Positions 26,648 through 35,692 of a DNA stretch of 64,000 bases are shown here, one piece after another. The notes beneath the pieces were generated by a model. It ran no database searches and was not told the DNA's origin. It saw only the letters and a program-made list of their open reading frames with translations. Origin of the DNA: UBA11612 sp963976395 (GTDB lineage Bacteria; Pseudomonadota; Alphaproteobacteria; Rhodospirillales; Rhodospirillaceae); NCBI GenBank assembly GCA_963976395.1, contig CAXBLG010000003.1, forward strand, positions 62,001 through 126,000. Direction: 5' to 3'. Within the stretch, counting starts at the first letter, position 1, and every line of letters begins with the position of its first letter. A program made the position numbers and the translations under genes.

Positions 26648-27349
26648 ATGGGTATTTTTTCTCGTCTCACCGACATTGTGAACTCAAACATCACCACTTT
26701 GCTCGACCGGGCGGAAGACCCGGCCAAGATGATCCGCCTGATTGTACAGGAAATGGAAGACACGCTGGTCGAGGTTCGGTCCGATGCCGCGCGGCTCATA
26801 GCCAGCCGTAAGGAGATTAGCCGCCGCTTGGCACGTCTAGCCGAAGCAAAAGACGAATGGCAAAAACGCGCCGAGCTCGCCGTCCAAAAAGGTCGCGAAG
26901 ACTTGGCGCGGGCCGCTCTGATCGAGCGGGTAAAGCTGGTTGAGTTGAACAAATCGCTGGAGCAGGATGACGCCGCCCTTAAAGACCGCATGGGCGAACT
27001 TGAAAGCGACATTACAAGGCTCCAAGGCAAGCTTGCGGAGGCCAAAGCCAAACAAGCCAGTCTGATGTCACGCGCCCAAACCGCAAACGCCCGCTTTGCC
27101 GTTCGTGAGCAACTCTACGATGGCCGTGTGGATAATGCCCTCGCGCGCTTCGACTCCATTGAGCAAAAACTGGACGAAATGGAAGGTCGCGTCGAAGCCT
27201 TTGATCTGGGTCGCGGCGGAAAGTCGCTCGTCGATGAAATCGCCGACCTAGAGGCGGAGACTCAAATTGAGGATGAACTGCAGAAACTGAAATCAGACCT
27301 CGGACTGACCTCGGGTCCACGATCAGAGACGAGTCGCTCGGACGGATAA
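26648..27349 (+). CDS. pspA: Phage shock protein A (PspA/IM30)
   Basis: A 233-residue peripheral membrane coiled-coil protein that forms ESCRT-III-like assemblies, repairs the inner membrane and inhibits PspF. It opens MGIFSRLTDIVNSNI (amphipathic membrane helix), contains DRAEDPAKMIRLIVQEMEDTL, and is helical throughout, ending in a low-complexity tail. GGAGGG lies 7-12 bases before the ATG. It is the first gene downstream of the sigma54 promoter. Confidence 0.96.
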   Translation: MGIFSRLTDIVNSNITTLLDRAEDPAKMIRLIVQEMEDTLVEVRSDAARLIASRKEISRRLARLAEAKDEWQKRAELAVQKGREDLARAALIERVKLVELNKSLEQDDAALKDRMGELESDITRLQGKLAEAKAKQASLMSRAQTANARFAVREQLYDGRVDNALARFDSIEQKLDEMEGRVEAFDLGRGGKSLVDEIADLEAETQIEDELQKLKSDLGLTSGPRSETSRSDG

Positions 27350-27406
27350 AGTTGGGCAGCAAAATATAAGCATTGAGTGACTGCCGATTGGCGCGAGGAC
27401 GAAACT

Positions 27407-27718
27407 GTGGATGATATTGTACCGACGCTCAGCCGCGCCATCAGCGAGGCTTTAAGCCACACAGATGCCTCCACGCTCGTATTCCTGACGGTCGCTAATC
27501 TTGTTCAACTAGCCCTTATACTTTTTCTCGTCGTAGTCGCTCCGATCTGGATTATCCGGCATTATAATGCCAATCGGGATGATGCAACGGCCCTTGCGGG
27601 TCAGCAGAAGATGATTCTGGAAGAGCTTGAAAAGACCGCGAAACGCATGGAAGAGCGCATGACCACCTTGGAAGAAATTCTTGATGCAGATGTCCCAAAT
27701 TGGAAGGAACGCGCGTGA
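27407..27718 (+). CDS. pspB: PspB-type membrane protein, N-terminally extended
   Basis: A small inner-membrane regulator. The GTG at 27407 has GAGGA seven bases upstream; a GTG at 27377 would add ten residues. E. coli PspB is 74 residues, while this protein is about 103. The extra N-terminal ~30 residues precede the single helix LALILFLVVVAPIWIIRHY, followed by the cytosolic PspB part with MEERMTTLEEILDADVPNW, very close to E. coli PspB's ending. It should partner PspC to release PspF from PspA. Its stop overlaps the pspC start (TGATG). Confidence 0.88.
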   Translation: MDDIVPTLSRAISEALSHTDASTLVFLTVANLVQLALILFLVVVAPIWIIRHYNANRDDATALAGQQKMILEELEKTAKRMEERMTTLEEILDADVPNWKERA

Positions 27719-28080
27719 TGTCCCATCGTCGCCAATTTTATTTGAACAAGGAAAAGGCGAAGCTGGCAGGTGTCTGCGCCGGGGTTGCCGACTACTTTGA
27801 CTGGAATGTGACCCATGTCCGCATTGCCTGGGTTATCGCCGCAGTCATTTGGCCGCCTGTGATGATTATCGGATATATATTTGCGGCTTGGCTGGCAGAA
27901 CCGAAACCGCGCGAAGAGACCTTAGTATCGTCAGGCGATGCGCGGCCCTCACCGCGAAGGCTGATGGATGCCAAAACCCGCTTTGAACGCCTGGAAAATC
28001 GGCTGCGAACTCTTGAAAGCGTCGTCACATCGCGCGAATTTCAGATGGATCGCGAACTCAAAGGATCAGGCAGCCTATAG
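27718..28080 (+). CDS. pspC: Phage shock protein C
   Basis: A 120-residue protein with the PspC domain: FYLNKEKAKLAGVCAGVADYF, then WNVTHVRIAWVIAAVIW, with one hydrophobic segment (about residues 45-62), and a C-terminal coiled coil (RFERLENRLRTLESVV) that can bind PspB or PspA. The ATG at 27718 overlaps the pspB stop (TGATG), indicating coupling. The frame is open to 27700 but those residues lie inside pspB. Confidence 0.94.
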   Translation: MSHRRQFYLNKEKAKLAGVCAGVADYFDWNVTHVRIAWVIAAVIWPPVMIIGYIFAAWLAEPKPREETLVSSGDARPSPRRLMDAKTRFERLENRLRTLESVVTSREFQMDRELKGSGSL

Positions 28081-28119
28081 CCATGGTCACCAACAAGCTT
28101 GCGACGGGGATGGGTACAT

Positions 28120-28374
28120 ATGTCGTTCTTTGATTTCTTAGTAGCGCCTCTCATAATATTTCTGGTCATTGTCGCCCCGATTTGGCTGATCATGCACTAC
28201 CGTCATAAAGAGAAAACGGCGCAAAACAACCTTCCGGGCAGCGAGTCCGAAATTGCGGAGCGCTTACTGACTCTCATTGAGAAAATGGAAAGCCGGATCG
28301 ACACCTTGGAGAAAATACTTGATGCCGATGACCCCCGGTGGCGCGAGAAAAACAGTCAAAATGGCATATTGTAA
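28120..28374 (+). CDS. Second PspB-type membrane protein
   Basis: An 84-residue protein of normal PspB size: MSFFDFLVAPLIIFLVIVAPIWLIMHY as the membrane helix, then a helical cytosolic part ending KMESRIDTLEKILDADDPRWRE, the same C-terminal motif as the pspB two genes upstream. The ATG at 28120 has GGGGA about 9 bases ahead. It follows pspC by 39 bases in the same direction, so the order is pspA-pspB-pspC-pspB2. Which copy pairs with PspC is unknown. Confidence 0.85.
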   Translation: MSFFDFLVAPLIIFLVIVAPIWLIMHYRHKEKTAQNNLPGSESEIAERLLTLIEKMESRIDTLEKILDADDPRWREKNSQNGIL

Positions 28375-28745
28375 ACCGGTGGCTGACGCTAGACTCGGCA
28401 AGCGATTCGCGCCGGAGTTCAATAACAGGAACCCTTTCAGCGGCTCCCCGACCGACCGGATAAGAATCGAATAGGAAGCGAATCGTCCGCAAACACCGAA
28501 AATCGACCCCATATTGGGGTGAGGCAAGGGCCTGAGGGCCTACACAACCACAGATTAACGATTGACGATGAAACATACATCGTTGAGTGTTACGGCCTTG
28601 TCGCTCGGAGACCCCTCTAACTGGTCCTTGAGGGCACTGAACACGGCCTGATCCAACTATCGCCTCAACCGGGGTCTGGATTGGTCATTTATCATCAGAG
28701 CGCGCCTGCGGGCCGCGTGGCTAAATTTAGGCTGCTAAGACCGGT
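28375..28745. other. Intergenic region, nothing firm
   Basis: 371 bases between pspB2 and the first receiver-like gene. A short CCCCA-TAT-TGGGG hairpin (around 28507-28519) is followed by a GGGCCT direct repeat. There is no supported gene, RNA or strong promoter. Confidence 0.5.
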
Positions 28746-29681
28746 ATGAAGAAGTTTGAAAAAGATAAAGTAGGCGATATCGAGATTTACCTTGGCGAGC
28801 CGAACGAGCAAGTGCGCGAAAGTATGCGCGCCATGATGCGGGACCAAGGACTACGCCGCACGCGTACATTCGCGCGAGTTGACGACCTTGTAAACGCCAT
28901 CAAAGAAGTTCCGCCCGATCTCCTCATCGCTGCCGATGACCTCGATCCGTCGATCTACAGCATCGTGCGAGACATCCGCCATTTCAAATTGGGTCGCAAC
29001 CCTTTCTTCTTGATCAGTTTGATGGTGAGCGGCGAGAAAGACGATAACGTCAAACGCGCTATATTGGCGGGAGCGGACGACGTTCTTATTAAGCCTGTCT
29101 CACCAGGAAAAATGCTTGAGCGCGTAGCTCATACAGCGGCAAACCGTACTCCGTTCATCGTCACAACCGACTACGTAGGTCCAGAAAGAAGGCGTCAGTC
29201 AGACCGACCGTCCAAAATTCGCCAACTCAACGTGGTCAATACGTTCCGTGACAAAATGAACGGCAATCGCATGACTCAAGCCGAATTGGGTCGGGCGGTC
29301 GAAGGCTGTATGAACGAAGTCATGGCCGCGCGCATGGATAGTCATGGCTTAAAGTTAGGCTATTTTTGTAATCTTATTCTCAAAGCCTACGAAGAGAACC
29401 TCATCGACAAAGCTCTTGAGGAGCGCCTTCTGGTACTTGTCAGCGTCCTTGAAGATGCCGCGCGAACAGCCCGTGTACTCGGAGAAGCGGAGCTCTCGCA
29501 AATATGCACCCATATGGCTCGGCAAGTTGAAGAGTTGGCCGAGAAATACGACACTCCGTCCGATGATACTCTGGCGACCATTCGTAAGCTTACGAAGGCG
29601 TTCGAGATGGCCAAAACGGCGAACATTCCGCCGCCCGCAGCAGAAAAGTCCGAGTCAGACCCGCAAGCCGCCGCAGGATAG
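28746..29681 (+). CDS. Atypical receiver-domain protein, copy 1
   Basis: A 311-residue protein with an N-terminal CheY-like fold and a C-terminal helical domain. The receiver keeps the beta1 acidic region (EPNEQVRESM) and the beta5 Lys-Pro (VLIKPVS, Lys116), but the canonical phospho-acceptor position after PDLLI is Ala63, with Asp64-Asp65 next to it. A linker with DYVGPERRRQ follows, then about 120 residues of helices and an Ala/Pro-rich acidic tail. It is aligned column by column with the next plus-strand gene. Output unknown; no DNA-binding domain is seen. Phosphorylation at a shifted Asp remains possible. Confidence 0.72.
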   Translation: MKKFEKDKVGDIEIYLGEPNEQVRESMRAMMRDQGLRRTRTFARVDDLVNAIKEVPPDLLIAADDLDPSIYSIVRDIRHFKLGRNPFFLISLMVSGEKDDNVKRAILAGADDVLIKPVSPGKMLERVAHTAANRTPFIVTTDYVGPERRRQSDRPSKIRQLNVVNTFRDKMNGNRMTQAELGRAVEGCMNEVMAARMDSHGLKLGYFCNLILKAYEENLIDKALEERLLVLVSVLEDAARTARVLGEAELSQICTHMARQVEELAEKYDTPSDDTLATIRKLTKAFEMAKTANIPPPAAEKSESDPQAAAG

Positions 29682-29998
29682 ACTTAGACTTTACCTAGTC
29701 CGCAGCCTGAATCAGCCCGCCAATTTGCACCCGGTCTCTACGCTTCGCTTGGCGTCCAAAACAACCAGGGCGAGGCTGCCGGGTTGAAATAATGGCTGTA
29801 ATTTCCATTCCTGAAACTGTTAACGATTCTGGCGTGCAAGGTGGTCACAAGCCCGGTCCGCCAATCGACCTTGCGTAAGACACGGCAATCCCTAATGATA
29901 TAGCCTCGAAAGTAATCGGTGGGTCCGAAAAAGCGAAATATCAGCCCAAAACCCTTTGCAAGTTGTAAAAACTGCACGCAACAGAAGACCAACAATCC
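29682..29998. other. Intergenic region between receiver paralogues
   Basis: 317 bases with no supported gene and no clear promoter or terminator. The region is not itself a duplicate of the upstream spacer by eye. Confidence 0.4.
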
Positions 29999-30916
29999 AT
30001 GCCTCGCCTCGACCACGAAAATCTGAAAAAAGCGACCGTCTACATCGGCGAGAAAAATTACTACGAGCGCCAAGAGCTGCGCGAGTTGTTTTTGGCGCAG
30101 GGCTTGAAGCAGGTTGTTTGTCACGCAAATTTAGATGGTCTCCGCGACCTTATTGTCGAACTGCCACCCGACCTCGTGATCATTTCGGACGACTTCGACA
30201 AAGACATTTATCAACTCGTGAAAGACATTCGGTTTCAAAAAATTGGTGACAATCCCTTCATGCTTATCAGCATGGTGGTCAATCCTAACAATGGTGCTGC
30301 TTTGAACCGCGCGATTGAAGCCGGCGTCGATGACATCATTATAAAACCGGTGTCCGCCGAACGCATCCAAGAACGCTTAAGACTGGTGACCTTTCATCGT
30401 CGGCCATTCATCGCAACAGACGGGTATGTCGGACCGGAGCGTAAAGGCGAAGACCCGCGTCCGGTCGGAGTCAGACGCATTCCGGTGGTGAACACCCTGC
30501 TGGAAAAGGTCAACGGACGAGAGATGGATAAATATGCCCTCAAAGCGGCCGTAGAAGGCTCTCTCGAGAGGGTGCTCCAGGCTCAATTGGATTCGCAAAG
30601 TTTTCGATTGGGTGAGGTCTGTGAACGGCTTGTACAGGCCTATGACTCAGGGTCAATTACCGACGATGTGCAGACAGACCTGATGACCCTTGCCGACGTG
30701 TTGCGAGAAGCATCCGTGGTTGCTCAGAAACTTAAGGATGGCGATTTGTCAGGACTTTGCACATCCCTAGCCGGCAATGTGGATCAAATCGCCACGCGTT
30801 ATTTAAATACATCTGAAAACGATGTTGACCTTATCCGCAAAATTACAACTGCCTTCAAAATGGCGATGAAAACACCTGAGCCGGATGGGCAGCCGGACGC
30901 CTTGCAATTAACCTAG
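29999..30916 (+). CDS. Atypical receiver-domain protein, copy 2
   Basis: A 305-residue paralogue of the gene at 28746. The receiver reads IGEKNYYERQELREL, then PDLVIISDDFDK (Ser63 at the phospho-acceptor position, Asp64-Asp65 after it) and IIIKPVS with Lys116. The linker GYVGPERKG and helical C-terminal part match copy 1. The positions of Lys116 and of the Asp pair are identical in both, so the gene was duplicated whole. The receivers probably work as phosphorylation-independent interaction modules or use a shifted Asp. No histidine kinase is nearby. Confidence 0.72.
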   Translation: MPRLDHENLKKATVYIGEKNYYERQELRELFLAQGLKQVVCHANLDGLRDLIVELPPDLVIISDDFDKDIYQLVKDIRFQKIGDNPFMLISMVVNPNNGAALNRAIEAGVDDIIIKPVSAERIQERLRLVTFHRRPFIATDGYVGPERKGEDPRPVGVRRIPVVNTLLEKVNGREMDKYALKAAVEGSLERVLQAQLDSQSFRLGEVCERLVQAYDSGSITDDVQTDLMTLADVLREASVVAQKLKDGDLSGLCTSLAGNVDQIATRYLNTSENDVDLIRKITTAFKMAMKTPEPDGQPDALQLT

Positions 30917-30971
30917 CTAAGTCACCACGCGAGCACTTAAGAGTAGCTTCCGTGCGAGGTAAGCGCCGTCT

Positions 30972-31262
30972 TTAAGCGTGCCAATTCTGCATCAGGAAAT
31001 CCGATACCTCAGGCTTGATATTGTACCAGCGGGCGTCGTTTTTGGTGGAATCAATCACCACAAGTTTGTCGTCCATGTTCATGGCCGCCCAGACCTTCTT
31101 TCCGACATATTCCGCGTCTAGTTCTCCATGTAAGTAGAAGACGCTTTTGCTGATGCGGGCCCACACGCATCCGAAGGCCTCTATTGTATCGAGAATTCTG
31201 TTATCGCCACGTTCAGGCCGAAACAATTCAAAGGCGACAAATATATTTCGGGTCTGCGCCAT
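30972..31262 (-). CDS. Cas2/SinR-like small protein (orphan)
   Basis: A 96-residue protein with the beta-alpha-beta-beta-alpha-beta rhythm of the Cas2/VapD ferredoxin fold: first strand IFVAFELFRP, a helix NRILDTIEAFG, a strand with ARISKSVFYLHG, a helix AEYVGKKVWAAM, a strand KLVVIDSTKNDARWYNI. It resembles SinR/Cas2-like stand-alone proteins more than CRISPR Cas2. No cas gene or repeat array is in the window. An AGGA ribosome site precedes the ATG. Nuclease activity is unproven; the family match is from pattern only. Confidence 0.5.
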   Translation of the reverse strand: MAQTRNIFVAFELFRPERGDNRILDTIEAFGCVWARISKSVFYLHGELDAEYVGKKVWAAMNMDDKLVVIDSTKNDARWYNIKPEVSDFLMQNWHA

Positions 31263-31631
31263 ATTCGTATCCTATTCGCCGTGTCTCAGTATTAATCCCC
31301 ACCCTCAGCAACGAAGGGTTGGCATTTCGAGGAGCCATGCACCTCTAGGAAGAATATGTTAAGGAACATTCAAATTAAATAGAGGGTGGGCCTGTTGTAT
31401 GGAAGCAACTATAAGTTGAATATTTGATCAAACCACGTAGAGAAATCTTCCGCTCTTTGGCGGGAATGATTGTACAGGCTAGGGTCCCCGCGCCGGGTTT
31501 ACAAAACAGCGAACTACGGTTGCCGCATAAGGCCTAGTTATTGCTATAAAGCAGCGCCTCGTTGCGCGCGCCCGAATTAAGGCGGTGCGTGTCACGAGGT
31601 ATTTTATGATTCTGGTAAAGAGGGTTTGTTA
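31263..31631. other. Leader region of the autotransporter gene
   Basis: 369 bases, AT-rich in its first half. It contains CAACT-ATA-AGTTG (31406-31418), a short perfect dyad that might be an operator, and an AT-rich TATAAA near 31550. A promoter for the autotransporter must be here, but I cannot choose one. Confidence 0.35.
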
Positions 31632-34600
31632 ATGAGCGCCCATACTTCGCTAAAAACTGTCGGGTCGATGCTCCTTTGGGCAACTGCCATATCGACTCTG
31701 ACTGTGCCTTTGGCACATGCGGGCGATCTAACTATTAGCGACGCCAGAACCGAACCTGTTGATACGTCAACCGGTGATGGAAACGGACCTGGCACGATTG
31801 TCATCGATTCTACCGGGTCCGTGGCCCTGGGGGCCAGCGCGGGCAGCGGGCAATCGGCTGTGACCGTCAACAGCGATCACACAATCAGCAACGGCGGGTC
31901 GATAACAAACATCGGTGATTCTGCGACCGGCATTCTTGTCGATCTAACCGCCCTCGACCCTGACACCGGTACCGCTTCGGCAAGGAATGTAATCAGCACC
32001 GTCACCAACACAGGCCAAGTTGGCGTCGGCAATACCGCAGCCGACAATGTTGACACAGCCCTCTTCAATGCAGGCATTCGTGTAAACGGCCTTGGCACCT
32101 ACACCGGCAATATTGTCAACGCAGGAACTGGCGCCATTGGAGTTGACGGCAATTCATCCTACGGCATCGCCATTCAATCCGATATGGTTGGCGACATTAC
32201 GAACAGCGGCCTTATCCAAGTAGGTGGCAAAAGCGCGTTCGGCATCATGACAACCGGAGAGATTACGGGGAACCTTGTCACCGGTGGCTCAATCACTGCT
32301 GCTAATCACCAAGGCACCGGCGTTTATATCGGCGGTGGCTTGAACGGCACATATACCCACGCCGGGTTTATTAATGTCGGGTCAGGCTCACAGCTGGTTA
32401 GTGAAGACGGTTTCAATCTCACTCGGCTTCCCGCACTTCTTGGACGAAACGGCATATGGATTGCTTCGGACATAACGGGAGGCGTCTTGCTTGAAGGCAA
32501 TGGCTTCACGTTGGACGAGGAGAGCGAATCTTTAGAAGCCTCTATCGCTCAGCCGTCCGATTCCAACATCAATGTAGTTGGCCAGGGGCCGGGCATATTC
32601 ATAACGCCTGGCGGACCAAGCAATAGGGTCAACAACATTACTGTTGGGCCGCGCTTGGATGAAAACGGATTTAGTATCGTTAGTCGCGGCAACATCCTAG
32701 TGAGCGGCGCACAAGGCGGGGTCAGTTCAACAGGCTTTGATATAGAAGGTGTCGTCAGCAACGGCACCATATATACAGCAACACTTCAGGGCGGATTTTG
32801 GAATGATGGCGGCGATATCCGCGTCTCCACACTTGATGGCACGGCAACCGCTATGCGTATCGGTGATCACGGCGTAATTACGTCCCTGAAAAATGACGGT
32901 AGCATTTCTGCTCTTACGGCAGACTCAACAGCCCGACTTGTTGACGACTTTGTCGGTGAACTCGGCGGCAGCGGATACGGTATTGTCGTCGAATCCCTGG
33001 GCACCCTGAATTCATTTGAGAACACAGGAACGATCCTGGTGGAGGTTCAAGGGCCAAACTCATCCGCGTACGGACTATTAGACCGTTCGGGAACAGTTAC
33101 AAGTTTCGCAAACAGCGGCACGATTAACACGACAAACCGGGAAGAGAGTACCGGCGAAACGATCGCGGTTGACCTGCGCACCAATACGGCGGGGACGACA
33201 TTTGCGAACTCAGGAACAATTCTCGGCGATGTTTTCCTGGGCGCCGGCGACCAGTCTCTATCGATTACGGGAGGGACAATTAACGGCGACCTAACAGTAC
33301 AAGCCGGCAATACAAAAACAGGCAACACGGCGCTGACAATGGACGGCGGCTCCATCACCGGCCTCGTGAACCTCGGCAACGGGAACCACAGTGTCTCCTT
33401 GTCAAACGGCGCGAATCTAAGCGGCGGCCTCGTACAAACCGGCGGCAGCATAGATCTCAGCGTCAACGCATCGAACATGAAAGTCCTAAGCACCAATCCG
33501 CTAACGCTAACGACCGGAAATATAGGCGCAGGATCGTCCGTAACATTTGACATCGCTGGCGGGGGAGCAGCTGGCGCCCCGATGCTCGATTCAGCCGGAT
33601 CAATAACCATTGATGCCGACGCACGAATGACAGCTACTGTTTCCAGCATCATCCAGGACACCGAGGTCTATACAGCTATCCGAGCCGGTTCACTCAATAT
33701 AGGCGCACCATTAGATCAACTCGTGACAGCGCCGGATTCGTATATGAACAATCTCGACTTCTCTATGAATCCTAATGATCCGAATTCAATTTTACTGACT
33801 GTCGACCGCAAATCCGCAACACAGCTAGGCCTCGGCCAGAATTTCACTGCCATTTACAACTCGTTCGCTACAGCGCTGAACAGCGACAAACCGGTCGCCA
33901 CAGCCCTATCTTCACTTCAGACAGAAGAAGAATTCCGCACCGGTATGCTGCAGCTTCTTCCGGACACCAGCGGCGCAACACTGCAAGCCGCCTTGAACAA
34001 TCAAGATATGGGCACCGGCATGATTCGCCGCCGCCTTGTGGCCGTTGCCAAAAGCGGATTGCCAAACCACGCGCAAGGTGATGTCGCAGGATTTTGGGCG
34101 CAAGCGTTGGGCGGATATTCGGAACAAGATGCAAAAGGCGAACAGCCTGGTTTCTCTATTTGGGGGCTCGGCATCGCCATTGGTGCCGACATGCCTGTTT
34201 TCGACACCGCGCATATCGGCATCAGTGTAGTAGAGTCGTGGCAATCCGCGACTCTGAACGTCTCCAATAATTCACCGGTAGAGTTTTATACAACGCAGCT
34301 GAGCACGTATGCCCGCCATCAAAGTGAACGCTTTTATACACAAGCCATTCTGACCGCAGCGTACAATACCTACGACACCGAACGGAAAATAGATTTCGGT
34401 GGACTAAACCGCACGGCGGTCGGTTCTTGGACCGGCTACCAATGGGGCGGAAGTGTCGAAACAGGAACCTTCTTTAATTGGAATCTCTACCAGCTGTCCC
34501 CTTACGTGCGCGCTGCCTATGTGAATATCCACGAAAACGGCTACACGGAAACATTGGGTGGCGATGGGATTAATCTGATCGTCGGCGATAAGAACGCCGA

Positions 34601-34916
34601 TTCGGTCCGAGGATCGATCGGGTTTACGTTAGATCGCGATTTCCCCATCTATTACGATTCCTATGTCGAGACTGAGTTTCGTGCGAACTACACGCGCGAC
34701 ATTCTCAACGATCCGTTTACGCTCGCAGCCAATTTTGTTGCGGGCGACACTCCGTTTACCGTTGCATCAAACAAGCGTAACCCTAATCGCATCAATTTAG
34801 GTATCGGCCTCGCGCACAAGGATAGCTACTCGTCTGTCAGCGTTGACTACGATGCCGAACTGGCCAGCGGATATATGTCCCACACCGCCGCCATCACAGC
34901 CCGGTTCAGATTCTAA
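31632..34916 (+). CDS. Autotransporter (type Va) adhesin-like protein
   Basis: A 1094-residue protein. The ATG at 31632 has AGAGGG ahead. It has a signal peptide with a long n-region (cleavage near LAHA-GD), then a passenger of about 750 residues rich in Gly, Asn, Thr and Ser with many G-x-I-T-N-x-G units typical of a right-handed beta helix. The C-terminal ~270 residues (from GFWAQALGGYSEQD) form the AT beta-barrel domain and end with the outer-membrane Phe (ITARFRF). It lacks Cys in the passenger. Adhesion or biofilm functions are likely but not shown. Confidence 0.88.
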   Translation: MSAHTSLKTVGSMLLWATAISTLTVPLAHAGDLTISDARTEPVDTSTGDGNGPGTIVIDSTGSVALGASAGSGQSAVTVNSDHTISNGGSITNIGDSATGILVDLTALDPDTGTASARNVISTVTNTGQVGVGNTAADNVDTALFNAGIRVNGLGTYTGNIVNAGTGAIGVDGNSSYGIAIQSDMVGDITNSGLIQVGGKSAFGIMTTGEITGNLVTGGSITAANHQGTGVYIGGGLNGTYTHAGFINVGSGSQLVSEDGFNLTRLPALLGRNGIWIASDITGGVLLEGNGFTLDEESESLEASIAQPSDSNINVVGQGPGIFITPGGPSNRVNNITVGPRLDENGFSIVSRGNILVSGAQGGVSSTGFDIEGVVSNGTIYTATLQGGFWNDGGDIRVSTLDGTATAMRIGDHGVITSLKNDGSISALTADSTARLVDDFVGELGGSGYGIVVESLGTLNSFENTGTILVEVQGPNSSAYGLLDRSGTVTSFANSGTINTTNREESTGETIAVDLRTNTAGTTFANSGTILGDVFLGAGDQSLSITGGTINGDLTVQAGNTKTGNTALTMDGGSITGLVNLGNGNHSVSLSNGANLSGGLVQTGGSIDLSVNASNMKVLSTNPLTLTTGNIGAGSSVTFDIAGGGAAGAPMLDSAGSITIDADARMTATVSSIIQDTEVYTAIRAGSLNIGAPLDQLVTAPDSYMNNLDFSMNPNDPNSILLTVDRKSATQLGLGQNFTAIYNSFATALNSDKPVATALSSLQTEEEFRTGMLQLLPDTSGATLQAALNNQDMGTGMIRRRLVAVAKSGLPNHAQGDVAGFWAQALGGYSEQDAKGEQPGFSIWGLGIAIGADMPVFDTAHIGISVVESWQSATLNVSNNSPVEFYTTQLSTYARHQSERFYTQAILTAAYNTYDTERKIDFGGLNRTAVGSWTGYQWGGSVETGTFFNWNLYQLSPYVRAAYVNIHENGYTETLGGDGINLIVGDKNADSVRGSIGFTLDRDFPIYYDSYVETEFRANYTRDILNDPFTLAANFVAGDTPFTVASNKRNPNRINLGIGLAHKDSYSSVSVDYDAELASGYMSHTAAITARFRF

Positions 34917-34924
34917 GGCCAATA

Positions 34925-34963
34925 ACGAAATGACCGTCTCGGCAACGAGGCGGTCCGTTTCGT
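34925..34963. terminator. Stem-loop between convergent genes, probable bidirectional terminator
   Basis: ACGAAA...TTTCGT encloses ACCGTCTCG-GCAA-CGAGGCGGT, a 9-bp stem (one G-T pair) with a stable GCAA tetraloop. It lies between the autotransporter and hisI stops. T-runs on either side are short. Confidence 0.5.
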
Positions 34964-34982
34964 CTTTAAGCCAGACGTCTAT

Positions 34983-35474
34983 TTAAAGCTGGGTTGGATT
35001 AGGCGCGTCGCCGTAAACGTCCTTTGGATCGAACGTCTTCTCGGATTCTTCAAACGCGAGATGCTCGACAGCCGCGTCCACACTGCCGCCCAAAGGCACG
35101 GACCGGTAGAAGCACGAGCGGTAGCCCACGTGGCAACTTGCGCCCGACCCGCCGACTTGAACGCGCAGCCAGACCGCATCCTGGTCGTCGTCGATGCGCA
35201 TTTCCACTACGCGCTGCACGAGGCCGCTGGTCGCGCCCTTATGCCAAAGGGCGTTCCGGCTGCGACTCCAATAGTGCGCCTCAGCCGTCTCTATGGTCTT
35301 GGTGAGCGCTTCAGCGTTCATATAGCCATGCATCAGAAGTTCGCCGGAGTCCGCATCCGTGGTGACAACCGGAATAAGGCCCTGGCCGTCAAATTTCGGG
35401 GCAAGGGTTGATCCCTCTTCCACCTGTTCGACACTGAGTCGGCGTCCGAAAACGGATTGATTTTGGCTCGTCAT
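34983..35474 (-). CDS. hisI: Phosphoribosyl-AMP cyclohydrolase
   Basis: Opens the ring of phosphoribosyl-AMP in histidine synthesis (cytosol). A 163-residue HisI with HYWSRSRNALWHKGATSG, the metal-binding DDDQDAVWL and the zinc/catalytic ASCHVGYRSCFYR. A C-terminal stretch of about 25 residues extends beyond the core. It lacks the HisE fusion seen in enterics. It stands apart from other his genes; the HisH/HisF pair at 54-55.5 kb belongs to glycan synthesis. Confidence 0.95.
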   Translation of the reverse strand: MTSQNQSVFGRRLSVEQVEEGSTLAPKFDGQGLIPVVTTDADSGELLMHGYMNAEALTKTIETAEAHYWSRSRNALWHKGATSGLVQRVVEMRIDDDQDAVWLRVQVGGSGASCHVGYRSCFYRSVPLGGSVDAAVEHLAFEESEKTFDPKDVYGDAPNPTQL

Positions 35475-35692
35475 GGTTCAATTCCCGTGATTAACGCTTG
35501 TGCCCCCGTAGGGACAGGGTGCTGATGCCGCCTTGCGCCACAAATGTCAACGCCGGCGGACAATCTCCCCGCCGCAGCCGCAGACCCACTCGGGTCCATT
35601 TAGGCCCGGCGCCCGGCTTTGCAATCCCACGGCCGATGCGCTATAGCCCGGCTTCAATAGCGTCCCCCCAGCCCTGTCCGACAAGCCGACAT

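Noticed and set aside
33047..33661. A 204-codon minus-strand frame inside the autotransporter
   Set aside because: The Gly/Asn/Thr-rich passenger leaves long antisense frames open; the product is Pro/Val/Arg-rich with no family.
31632..34000. Repeats in the autotransporter passenger as a CRISPR or tandem DNA repeat
   Set aside because: The units are degenerate at DNA level and of uneven length; they are beta-helix coils, not direct DNA repeats.
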